The notes under the pieces are model-generated. The model was not told the DNA's origin and searched no databases. It saw nothing but the letters and a program-made list of their open reading frames with translations. Both the position numbers and the translations under genes were made by a program. 64,000 nt of DNA. Source: JBNKHH01 sp050290245 (lineage in GTDB: Bacteria > Pseudomonadota > Alphaproteobacteria > Rhodobacterales > Rhodobacteraceae). This document shows, in pieces, positions 1 through 6,701 of the stretch (position 1 is the stretch's first letter; every line of letters begins with the position of its first letter). Location: positions 1 to 64,000 of the forward strand of contig JBNKHH010000020.1 in NCBI GenBank assembly GCA_050290245.1, given 5' to 3'.

Positions 1-4
1 TGCG

Positions 5-403
5 TCATGAGCCCAACCATCGTTGCAGGTGGGCGGCTTGGCCGTGGCAATCGCCGATGCGCGTGGCCTCGCCATTTGCGGCCGTGATCGCCAGGGCGGC
101 GCGCCCGTCGGCACGCAGGCCAAGGGCCACGGTCGAATTGCCGGTGCCGGTCTTGATGACCACGTCGTCGTCCTCGGTCGAGGGGATCGGCTGGACCGAT
201 GCCGCCACGGTTTGGGTGCCGTTCAGGTCGAGCGTGGCGCGAAAGAGGCCCGGCCTGTCGCGCAGCGAGGGATGGGCGACAATGCTGATCGCTATCGGCT
301 CTTCCGCCTGTGTGCCGGCTGGGAAATCGCATTGGATCACCCCCGTCGGTGCCGTTTCGAACTGTGCCATCAAAAGCAATTGAATCAACGCCTCGCGTAT
401 CAT
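5..403 (-). CDS. Hypothetical protein, 132 aa
   Basis: I do not recognise this family. The ORF is complete (TGA at 5-7). The ATG at 403 has a good ribosome binding site (GAGGGA) about 7 bases upstream, so this start is preferred over the in-frame ATG 11 codons later. The protein is short and soluble-looking, with two cysteines (CDFPAG near residue 25 and DCHGQ near 118) and many small residues. No membrane segment or catalytic motif is visible. It lies 128 bases downstream of livF on the same strand and may be the tail of that transcript. Its function cannot be inferred. Confidence 0.55.
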   Translation of the reverse strand: MIREALIQLLLMAQFETAPTGVIQCDFPAGTQAEEPIAISIVAHPSLRDRPGLFRATLDLNGTQTVAASVQPIPSTEDDDVVIKTGTGNSTVALGLRADGRAALAITAANGEATRIGDCHGQAAHLQRWLGS

Positions 404-531
404 TGTCGTCCCTCACCCAATCGCGACCCTTTCGGCCCGCACCCCGTTTTGCCGGTCGGGCGGCTTTTGCCTTCCGTCCGGCGACCTGCCCGGATTTCTT
501 CCGGGTCTCGTGTCGTGTCTTCCCGGCGACC

Positions 532-1245
532 CTAGCCGCCGAGGAAGGAGCGGCGGACCTCGGGGTCCGCCATCAATGCCTTGCCGGTGTCGGTGAAGGC
601 GTTGCTGCCCTGCACCAGCACATATCCCTTGTCCGCGATGTCGAGCGCCTGGCGGGCGTTCTGTTCGACCATCAGGATCGAGATCCCGGTGCGCGCGACC
701 TCGATGATGCGGTCAAAGAGTTCGTCCATGACGATGGGCGAGACGCCCGCCGTCGGCTCGTCCAGCATCAGGACCTTGGGTTTGGTCATCAGCGCCCGAC
801 CCACGGCGACCTGCTGGCGCTGGCCGCCCGAGAGTTCGCCTGCCGCCTGCCGTCGCTTGTCCCTGAGGATCGGGAAGAGGTCATAGACCTGCTCCATCGT
901 GGTGCGGATGTCGTCGCGGCGCAGGAAGGCGCCCATTTCGAGATTTTCCTCGACCGTCATCGAGGTGAAGATGTTGTGGGTCTGGGGCACGAAGGCCATG
1001 CCTTTGGCGACCCTGTCCTGGGGGCTGAGGCGGGTGATGTCCTCGCCGTCGAGGCGGACGGCGCCTTCGCGCAGGTTCAGCATGCCGAAGACGGCCTTCA
1101 TCGCGGTGGACTTGCCCGCGCCGTTTGGCCCCACGATGACAGCGATTTCGGATTTCTCGACCGCGATGGTGCAGCCGTGAAGGATGTCGGCGCCGCGCCC
1201 GTAGCCGCCGGTCATGTTGTCGCCGATGAGGAAGGGCTCGCTCAC
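532..1245 (-). CDS. livF: Branched-chain amino acid type ABC transporter ATP-binding protein LivF
   Basis: One of the two cytoplasmic ATPases that power a HAAT-family (branched-chain amino acid/amide) importer. The 237 aa length is normal for LivF. Visible motifs are Walker A GPNGAGKST (39-47), the Q-loop region PQTHN (87-91), the ABC signature LSGGQ (138-142), Walker B VLMLDEP (158-164), and a switch His replaced by Gln in MVEQNA, as is usual for LivF. Its start overlaps the stop of the upstream exported-protein gene by 4 bases, so translation is probably coupled. The true substrate could be any amino acid, amide or short organic acid of the HAAT class. Confidence 0.9.
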   Translation of the reverse strand: MSEPFLIGDNMTGGYGRGADILHGCTIAVEKSEIAVIVGPNGAGKSTAMKAVFGMLNLREGAVRLDGEDITRLSPQDRVAKGMAFVPQTHNIFTSMTVEENLEMGAFLRRDDIRTTMEQVYDLFPILRDKRRQAAGELSGGQRQQVAVGRALMTKPKVLMLDEPTAGVSPIVMDELFDRIIEVARTGISILMVEQNARQALDIADKGYVLVQGSNAFTDTGKALMADPEVRRSFLGG

Positions 1246-1874
1246 TGATTGGCCTCCGGGAAAGTGATGCGTTGTGCGTCGAGGAAGGCCTCGTGCAGGG
1301 CCTTTCCGTCTTCGGTCAGCTCAGGGCCGATGGTCCAGACGACGAATTGCACGTTGTGGTGCGGGGCGTTCACGATGGTGTTCTGGAAGGTGACCTCGAG
1401 CCCGTCGAAGTTCACGCTGAATACGATGGTTTCACCAGGCTGGCCGTCGACGGTTGTGGATTGGGCGTCGTGGATCGGGATCTCCGCGGGGCGCACGCCC
1501 GCGCCCATGGCGGCGTTTTCGATAATCGCGTTGCGCATGAATTCAAGATCCATGCCGTCGGTGGCGCCGAGTTCCTCGAAGATGATGCCCGCGTAAGAGC
1601 GGCTGTCGTGGCGGAATTGGCGGGTGAATTCGGTGCCCGCCGTGCCGATCGGACGCCAGTCGAAGATCGTGCCGCAGAAGGCGAGGACGGTGTTGATGGG
1701 CACGCATTTGCCGTCGTTGGAATCGGCCAGGTCGGCAAAACGCCAGGTCTTGTCCGACAGAAGTTCGACACGCTTGCCGCCGAGGATCGTGGTCCCGACC
1801 ACGTCGGTGTCCTGCGCCGTGGCGGGCAGGGCGAGCGAGGCGGCAAGGGCCAGTGCGGCGAGGCGCCGGATCAT
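1242..1874 (-). CDS. Exported hypothetical protein between livG and livF
   Basis: A 210 aa protein with a clear Sec signal peptide (MIRR, then an Ala/Leu-rich core ending near ATAQ at about residue 21), so it should be periplasmic. The mature part starts with a GGKRVELLSDKTWRFAD segment, resembling short beta domains seen in other exported proteins, and has a Cys pair (KCVPI and FCGTIF) that could form a disulfide. It overlaps both neighbours by 4 bases (ATGA type) and is thus locked into the liv transport operon. An accessory role in substrate capture or envelope sensing is possible but is only an inference from position. I recognise no named family. Confidence 0.7.
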   Translation of the reverse strand: MIRRLAALALAASLALPATAQDTDVVGTTILGGKRVELLSDKTWRFADLADSNDGKCVPINTVLAFCGTIFDWRPIGTAGTEFTRQFRHDSRSYAGIIFEELGATDGMDLEFMRNAIIENAAMGAGVRPAEIPIHDAQSTTVDGQPGETIVFSVNFDGLEVTFQNTIVNAPHHNVQFVVWTIGPELTEDGKALHEAFLDAQRITFPEANQ

Positions 1875-2659
1875 GCGCCGGCCTCGGCTTTTGCCTTGTT
1901 TTTCAGGCCGGTGCCCAGGTAGGCCTCGATTACCTGGTCGTTCGATTTGATCTCGTCGATGGTGCCTTCGGCCAGCACCTTGCCCTCGGCCATGCAGATG
2001 ACCGGGTCGCAGAGGCGGCCGATGAAGTCCATGTCGTGTTCGATGACGCAGAAGGTGTATCCGCGTTCCTTGTTCAGGCGCACGATGGCGTCACCGATAG
2101 TGTTCAGAAGCGTGCGGTTCACGCCCGCGCCGACCTCGTCCAGAAAGACGATCTTGGCATCGACCATCATTGTGCGGCCCAGCTCCAACAGCTTTTTCTG
2201 GCCGCCGGAGAGGTTGCCCGCCTTTTCGTCCTTGAGGTGGTCGATGGTCAGGAATTCCAAAACCTCGTCGGCCTTTTTCAAAAGCGCGGCCTCTTCCTCG
2301 GCGATGCGCTTGCGGCCGATCCAAGCGTTCCAGATGGTTTCTCCCGACTGGCCGCCGGGAACCATCATCAGGTTCTCGCGCACGGTCATCGAGCCGAATT
2401 CATGGGCGATCTGGAAGGTGCGCAGAAGTCCCTTGTGGAACAATTCGTGGGGCGGCAGGCCGGTGATGTCTTCGCCGTCCATGAAAACCTGGCCGGAGGT
2501 CGGTGGCAGGTTGCCGGCGATGACGTTGAAAAGTGTGGTTTTGCCGGCACCGTTGGGGCCGATCAGGCCGGTGATCGAACCGGTCGCGATCTCGAGTGTC
2601 GCGCCGTCAACGGCGTGAAAGCCGCCGAAGTGCTTGTGGAGGTTCTCGACCCGGATCAT
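1871..2659 (-). CDS. livG: Branched-chain amino acid type ABC transporter ATP-binding protein LivG
   Basis: The second ATPase of the HAAT importer, partner of LivF. With the start at 2659 it is 262 aa and begins MIRVENLHKHFGG. This start has a strong AGAGGGAC site just upstream, while the upstream ATG at 2692 adds 11 unmatched residues. Motifs are Walker A GPNGAGKTT (34-42), signature LSGGQKK, Walker B IVFLDEV and the LivG-typical 'GAGVN' following it. The D-loop/switch reads CVIEHDMDF with the usual His. It lies 60 bases downstream of the binding protein gene. The permease genes livH and livM, normally adjacent, are not between the two and must lie outside this window. Confidence 0.9.
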   Translation of the reverse strand: MIRVENLHKHFGGFHAVDGATLEIATGSITGLIGPNGAGKTTLFNVIAGNLPPTSGQVFMDGEDITGLPPHELFHKGLLRTFQIAHEFGSMTVRENLMMVPGGQSGETIWNAWIGRKRIAEEEAALLKKADEVLEFLTIDHLKDEKAGNLSGGQKKLLELGRTMMVDAKIVFLDEVGAGVNRTLLNTIGDAIVRLNKERGYTFCVIEHDMDFIGRLCDPVICMAEGKVLAEGTIDEIKSNDQVIEAYLGTGLKNKAKAEAGA

Positions 2660-2719
2660 GGCTGTCCCTCTTTTGAAAGCGGCCCGGAGCATGTCCGGGC
2701 CGTTTCGATTTCTTCAGGC

Positions 2720-3907
2720 TTACTTGCGGCCTGCGGTGATTTCCTTGCCACCTTCGTAGCCGACGACGCGGTAGTTGCCAGCGGCTTCGCCCGGTCCGAT
2801 CAACTCGACATCCGAGGCGCCGACATAGTCGACGTCACCCCCAGCGGCGAGGATCTCGATCGCCTTGCCCAATTCGCCGGGATAGATTTTTTCACCCGGA
2901 GCGTTGGCGACGTCCATGATCTTGGACTTGTAGACGCCGGGTTCCTGCGAACCGGCGGCCTGCATGGCCAGAAGGATCAGCGCGGCGGCGTCATAGCTTT
3001 CCGGTGCGAAGGGCGAGGTGGCTTCGAACTTGCCGTCGACCAGATTGGTGAACTGTGAGGCCAGCTCTTCGGACGGCGAGGGGTGCTGACCCGACGAGCC
3101 GTCGATTTCCGAGCCGAAGTTCTCGACCAGCTGCGAGCCGATCATGCCATCGGGGAAGTGGAAGGTGTCGAAGGCACCCGAGTCGAGCGCCGAGCGCACA
3201 ATGCCCGAGCCGCCCTGGTCGACGTATCCGGCAACAACAAGGCGGTCTCCGCCTGCCGCGGCCAGCGCGCCGACTTCGGCCGAGTAGTCGGCTTTGCCGT
3301 CTTCATGGGCAGCGTTGATCGTCACCGAGCCGCCAGCGGCTTCGAACGCGGCCTGGAAGCTGTCGGCGAGACCCTTGCCATAGTCGTTGTTGGTATAGGT
3401 GACGGCGACTTCCTTGACGCCGAGGTCCATAAGTACTTCGGTCATCACGACACCCTGGCGGGCATCGGACGGTGCGGTGCGGAAGAACAGGCCTTCGTCT
3501 TCGTTGTTCTGGTGGCTGAGGCCGGGCGATGTGGCCGAGGGTGACACCATGACGATGCCGTTCGGAACGGCGACGTTTTGCAGCATCGCGCCGGTCACAC
3601 CCGAACAGTCGCCGCCCACGATACCCTTGACGCCATCGGCAGTGATCAGACGCTCGGCAGCAGCGGTCGCAGCCGCCGCGTCAACGCAAGTGTCGTCGCC
3701 CAGGATCGCTGTGACGGTGCCACCGCCAAGGATGCCGCCAGCCGCGTTGACCTCGGCCACGGCCAGTTCGGCAGCAGGACCCATCTGGGCCACGAGCGAT
3801 TCAATCGGGCCGGTGTATCCCAGGATGATACCAATCTTGACATCTTCGGCCTGAACAGCGCCCGCGCAAAGCGCAGCTGCCGTCGAGGCCATGAGGAACT
3901 TTTTCAT
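2720..3907 (-). CDS. ABC transporter substrate-binding protein (Leu/Ile/Val-binding family)
   Basis: Periplasmic receptor of the HAAT importer, a type I periplasmic binding protein of 395 aa. An N-terminal signal peptide (MKKFLMASTAAALCAGAVQA, cleavage expected before EDVKIG) is followed by the family start 'IGIILGYTGPIES' and the hinge-linked domains; the segment GGDCSGVTGA and the motif SPSATSPGLS form the ligand-binding loops in this family. The RBS AGGGAG sits upstream of ATG 3907. It is the first gene of the livG-livF operon. A hairpin (3958-3983) lies upstream and should insulate it from the rimM transcript. The ligand is unknown; HAAT receptors bind amino acids, amides, urea or aromatic acids. 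Confidence 0.88.
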   Translation of the reverse strand: MKKFLMASTAAALCAGAVQAEDVKIGIILGYTGPIESLVAQMGPAAELAVAEVNAAGGILGGGTVTAILGDDTCVDAAAATAAAERLITADGVKGIVGGDCSGVTGAMLQNVAVPNGIVMVSPSATSPGLSHQNNEDEGLFFRTAPSDARQGVVMTEVLMDLGVKEVAVTYTNNDYGKGLADSFQAAFEAAGGSVTINAAHEDGKADYSAEVGALAAAGGDRLVVAGYVDQGGSGIVRSALDSGAFDTFHFPDGMIGSQLVENFGSEIDGSSGQHPSPSEELASQFTNLVDGKFEATSPFAPESYDAAALILLAMQAAGSQEPGVYKSKIMDVANAPGEKIYPGELGKAIEILAAGGDVDYVGASDVELIGPGEAAGNYRVVGYEGGKEITAGRK

Positions 3908-3956
3908 TATCTAACTCCCTGTTGGAACTTATGTTCTGACGAGAGCCTAGAACGGG

Positions 3957-3983
3957 AAAAACCGATTGAAAAGGGTCGGTTTT
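3957..3983 (-). terminator. Hairpin terminator upstream of the liv operon
   Basis: Inverted repeat AAAACCGA (3958-3965) and TCGGTTTT (3976-3983) with a 10-base loop. Read on the minus strand the stem is followed by a T-rich run (TTTTTCCC), which fits an intrinsic terminator for the rimM transcript or the small ORF at 4107. The stem has A/T ends, so it could work weakly in both directions. Confidence 0.5.
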
Positions 3984-4106
3984 GGCATGGTGACGTCAGG
4001 GAAGTTTGGCAATTGGCAGGTGAAGCGGTTTCGCGATGTGTGCGCTCTATGATGTGCCGGAGCGGTCGCGTGAATCCGAACAGAACCCGCCGACAGGTCA
4101 CTGCTG

Positions 4107-4328
4107 TCAGTCGACACAGACCCCGGCCAGCCAGGACACTTTTGCCTTGGCGCCCGTCAAAGCAAGCTCGTAGGATTCGAAAGACGTCGTGCCATGGTGC
4201 CTGATGCTGTACCAGCCGCGAGCGTTCTCGGGGTCTCGGCGATACTCGTCAAAACCAAAACTGCCGTCGGGGCGGTGGAAGACGTCGACGCAGATGGTTT
4301 CGCTGTCCAGGTTGATCGAGCGGGCGAC
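4107..4328 (-). pseudogene. Small conserved alphaproteobacterial ORF lacking a normal start codon
   Basis: The minus strand encodes a protein-like 73-residue stretch ending at TGA 4107-4109: N-terminal VARSINLDSE, then CVDVFHRPDGSFGFDEYRR, RGWYSIRHHG, SFESYELAL and ending VSWLAGVCVD. The pattern 'CxDxFxRPDGSFGFxEyRRDpEd..gW' is one I associate with a small protein of about 70 aa found in Rhodobacteraceae. The frame stays open to a TAG at 4377-4379 but contains no ATG, GTG or TTG upstream of the conserved part: the expected start position reads GTC, and the only near-cognate codon is a CTG at 4365-4367. Either the start codon has been lost or a non-standard start is used. It lies 70 bases downstream of rimM. 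Confidence 0.55.
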
Positions 4329-4398
4329 CTTGTTCGTGTGCGCCGCCGGGGGCCTTTCTGTTGCCAGGAAACTGATCTAACAGATGAAAAGCCTTGCC

Positions 4399-4905
4399 CT
4401 AGTCAAACAACCCTTCGGGCGGGTCCGCCACGATACGACCCAGGGCAAGGTCGATCGTCGGTACGGCGGCCTTGGTGAACGGGAGCAGCACCGGCTGTTT
4501 CTGACCCTTGACGTGAAGCTCAAGCAGGTCGCCCGCCCCATGGTTCAGGACGGCCTTCACGCGGCCAAGCTCGTTCCCGCCGGTGTCGAACACCGCCAGG
4601 TTGATCAGGTCTGCGTGGTAGAATTCGTCATCCGGCAGCGCGGGCAGCCGGTCGCGGGGCGCATAAAGACGTGCGCCACGCAGGGCGTCGGCGGCCTCTT
4701 TCGAGGCGACACCGGACAGGCGGGCGGCAAACCCGTTTTTGACGGGACGGGTCAGTTTCACCTCCCAGGTCGTCTTGCCATCCTCCGACGACAGGGGACC
4801 ATAGGTGGCGATGGCCTCGGGCTCGGCGCAAAAGCTTTTCAGCCGCACCTCACCCTTGACCCCGAAAGCGCCCGCAATGGCGCCAACGCAAACCCGTTCC
4901 GACAT
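4399..4905 (-). CDS. rimM: Ribosome maturation factor RimM
   Basis: Assembly factor that binds ribosomal protein S19 and helps maturation of the 30S head and 16S rRNA processing. The 168 aa length and two-domain pattern are typical: an N-terminal beta-barrel starting VCVGAIAGAFGVKGEVRLKSF, a linker, and a C-terminal PRC-barrel segment (DEFYHADLINLAVFD, then GRVKAVLNHGAGDLLEL). The final PFTKAAVPTIDLALGRIVADPPEGLFD is the standard RimM tail. It lies 12 bases downstream of rpsP. In most relatives trmD and rplS follow rimM; here they do not. Confidence 0.95.
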   Translation of the reverse strand: MSERVCVGAIAGAFGVKGEVRLKSFCAEPEAIATYGPLSSEDGKTTWEVKLTRPVKNGFAARLSGVASKEAADALRGARLYAPRDRLPALPDDEFYHADLINLAVFDTGGNELGRVKAVLNHGAGDLLELHVKGQKQPVLLPFTKAAVPTIDLALGRIVADPPEGLFD

Positions 4906-4917
4906 CTTGGCGGCGGA

Positions 4918-5316
4918 TTACTCCGCCGTCTCCTCGGCAGCGGCTTCTTCTGCCGGTTCTTCAGCAGGAGCAGCAGCCTCGGCGGCCTTGGCGGCTTTCT
5001 CTTCGGCGCGCTCCTGGGCTTTCTTGCCCGGCTCGGCTTTTTGCGGGTTGTTGCGCTCTTTCTTTTCGACGACGCCAGCGGCTTCGAGGAAGCGTGCGAT
5101 ACGGTCGGTCGGCTGGGCGCCCTGGTCGATCCAGTACTGAACGCGCTCGACGTCCATCTTCACGCGGTCTTCCGAATCCTTCGGCAAGAGCGGGTTATAG
5201 GTGCCCAGCTTTTCGATAAAGCGGCCGTCGCGCGGCATACGGCTGTCGGCGGCAACGATGCGATAGAACGGGCGCTTTTTCGAGCCACCGCGAGCGAGGC
5301 GGATTTTCATAGCCAT
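4918..5316 (-). CDS. rpsP: 30S ribosomal protein S16 with acidic Ala/Glu-rich extension
   Basis: Small-subunit ribosomal protein. The first 85 residues are a textbook S16 (MAMKIRLARGGSKKRPFYRI, VAADSRMPRDGRFIEKLGTYNPL, ...VERVQYWIDQGAQPTDRIARFL). The total length of 132 aa exceeds the usual 80-90 because of a C-terminal tail of alternating Lys/Glu/Ala ending in an Ala/Glu-rich stretch (AAPAEEPAEEAAAEETAE). Such tails occur in alphaproteobacterial S16 and are probably disordered. It sits between the chorismate mutase gene and rimM in the ffh operon, and will follow growth-rate control together with them. Confidence 0.96.
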   Translation of the reverse strand: MAMKIRLARGGSKKRPFYRIVAADSRMPRDGRFIEKLGTYNPLLPKDSEDRVKMDVERVQYWIDQGAQPTDRIARFLEAAGVVEKKERNNPQKAEPGKKAQERAEEKAAKAAEAAAPAEEPAEEAAAEETAE

Positions 5317-5335
5317 GGTATTGATCCTTCTAGGT

Positions 5336-5632
5336 TTATTTCTGGTATTGTTTGTGGTGTTGGATGACTTCCTGGATGATGAAGGTCAGGAATTTCTTTG
5401 CGAATTCGGGGTCCAGATCGGCCTCTTGAGAGAGCGATTCCAGACGCGCGATCTGGTCAGCCTCGCGGGATTTGTCCGAAGGCGGCAGGTCATGCTCGGC
5501 CTTCAGGACACCCACGGCCTGGGTGTGTTTGAACCGTTCGGCCAGCGTGTAGACCAGGATGGCGTCAAGCCGGTCGATGCTGGCGCGGTGGCCGGCCAGG
5601 AGTTCGGCGGCGCGAGTCACGGCGTCGGTCAT
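5336..5632 (-). CDS. Chorismate mutase, AroQ type
   Basis: Converts chorismate to prephenate, the branch step towards phenylalanine and tyrosine. It is a single all-helical AroQ domain of 98 aa: residues about 7-30 (AAELLAGHRASIDRLDAIL) carry the first catalytic Arg, the second helix reads LAERFKHTQAVGVLKAEHDLP, and the third ends FIIQEVIQHHKQYQK. The start at 5632 is chosen because it overlaps the stop of the upstream acetyltransferase gene (ATGA) and fits the family. An upstream in-frame ATG at 5683 would add 17 residues from that gene's coding region. Location between ffh and rpsP is conserved in this bacterial group. Confidence 0.9.
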   Translation of the reverse strand: MTDAVTRAAELLAGHRASIDRLDAILVYTLAERFKHTQAVGVLKAEHDLPPSDKSREADQIARLESLSQEADLDPEFAKKFLTFIIQEVIQHHKQYQK

Positions 5633-6177
5633 TGGAGGGGCTCCGATCTTACGTTTCGGTCGGTTGGCGACTGGTGCACCCAAATATCGAGCCGCCCGAA
5701 TTCGGGGTGATCAAAGGGACGTTCGTTGGTGCAACCCATGCTTTCGGCCAGGGCGATCGAGCGAGTGTTGTCCGGCATGATCAGACTGACGATGCGGTTC
5801 CAGCCAAGGGTGTTGTAGGCGTAGTCGCGGGCGACTTCGGCAGCCTCGCGCGCGATGCCGCGACCTTCCGCGTTCTCGTAGAGCGACCAGCCGATTTCCG
5901 GCTCGGGCCAATCCATTGGATGATAGATGCCGACGATGCCGAAGGGTTCATCGGTATCGCGGTCGGCGACCATCCAGCGGCCATAGCCGCGCAGCTGCCA
6001 CTGGCCTATGATCGATTCGAGGTGATGGAAGGACGAGGGCGCGTCGAAGGGACCGCCGACGCCTTTCGCGCGCGGTGAGGCGCGGAAGGCGATGTGCGCG
6101 TCGAGGTCCGACGTCTTGGGAAGGCGGAGACGCAGGCGGTCGGTTTCGATCTCGGGGATACGGAAGGCGACGGTCAT
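5629..6177 (-). CDS. GNAT family N-acetyltransferase (RimJ/RimL-like), first copy
   Basis: Acetyl-CoA dependent acetyltransferase of the GNAT_3 type, 182 aa from the ATG at 6177, which overlaps the preceding stop by 4 bases. The N-terminus IETDRLRLRLP is the typical 'TeRLxLRp' strand. The acetyl-CoA loop lies in EGRGIAREAAEVARDYAY, and the later YNTLGWNRIVSLIMPDNTRSIALAESMG has the family's N-x-x-S/A motif before 'lGF/mG'. Substrate unknown: members modify ribosomal proteins or small amines. It resembles the next gene upstream, so the two are likely an old tandem duplication. It is embedded in the ffh-rpsP operon. Confidence 0.88.
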   Translation of the reverse strand: MTVAFRIPEIETDRLRLRLPKTSDLDAHIAFRASPRAKGVGGPFDAPSSFHHLESIIGQWQLRGYGRWMVADRDTDEPFGIVGIYHPMDWPEPEIGWSLYENAEGRGIAREAAEVARDYAYNTLGWNRIVSLIMPDNTRSIALAESMGCTNERPFDHPEFGRLDIWVHQSPTDRNVRSEPLQ

Positions 6178-6701
6178 TGCAGCGCCTCCGGGCCGGGGTG
6201 GCGGTAGACGTGATGCTGTCCCGGGAAGGGCGGCGGCGCGGCCTTGGTGTCGCGCGTCGCGCCCAGACGTTCGGCGAGGCGGATCGAGGCGGTATTCTCC
6301 ACGGCGATATAGCTGACAAGCGGTTCGGCCGAAACAGTTTCGTAGACCCAGTCGCGGGCGCATTCGGCAGCTTCGCGGGCGATGCCGCGTCCCTCGGCAC
6401 CTTCAAAGACCAGCCACCCGATCTCACGTTCCGGAAAGGAGGGAGGATTGCCGATGCTGATCTGGCCGAGAAGGTCGCCTGTTGTCTTGTCGGTGATCGC
6501 GAATGCGCCGTGGCCGAGCAGTTCCCACTGTGCGACATCGGCACAGAAACTCTTCCATGCGGCGCGTTCGTCGATGGGTCCGCCCATGAAACTGGCGCGC
6601 TCCGAGGCAAAGAATGCGGCATAGGCCGGGAAATCGTCCATCACCTGGCCGCGCAGGACCAGACGCCCGGTTTCGAGCGTTGGAGGCGTCCGAGCGTTCA
6701 C
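6174..6701 (-). CDS. GNAT family N-acetyltransferase (RimJ/RimL-like), second copy
   Basis: A 175 aa GNAT protein with the same architecture as its downstream neighbour: PTLETGRLVLRGQ at the start, EREIGWLVFEGAEGRGIAREAAECARDWVY (acetyl-CoA binding region) and SAEPLVSYIAVENTASIRLAERLGA near the C-terminus. ATGA overlaps join it both to ffh upstream and to the next GNAT gene. The pairing inside a ribosome/SRP operon suggests, but does not prove, that the targets are translation-related proteins. The two copies keep matching motifs but differ clearly in sequence, so the duplication is not recent. Confidence 0.88.
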   Translation of the reverse strand: MNARTPPTLETGRLVLRGQVMDDFPAYAAFFASERASFMGGPIDERAAWKSFCADVAQWELLGHGAFAITDKTTGDLLGQISIGNPPSFPEREIGWLVFEGAEGRGIAREAAECARDWVYETVSAEPLVSYIAVENTASIRLAERLGATRDTKAAPPPFPGQHHVYRHPGPEALQ

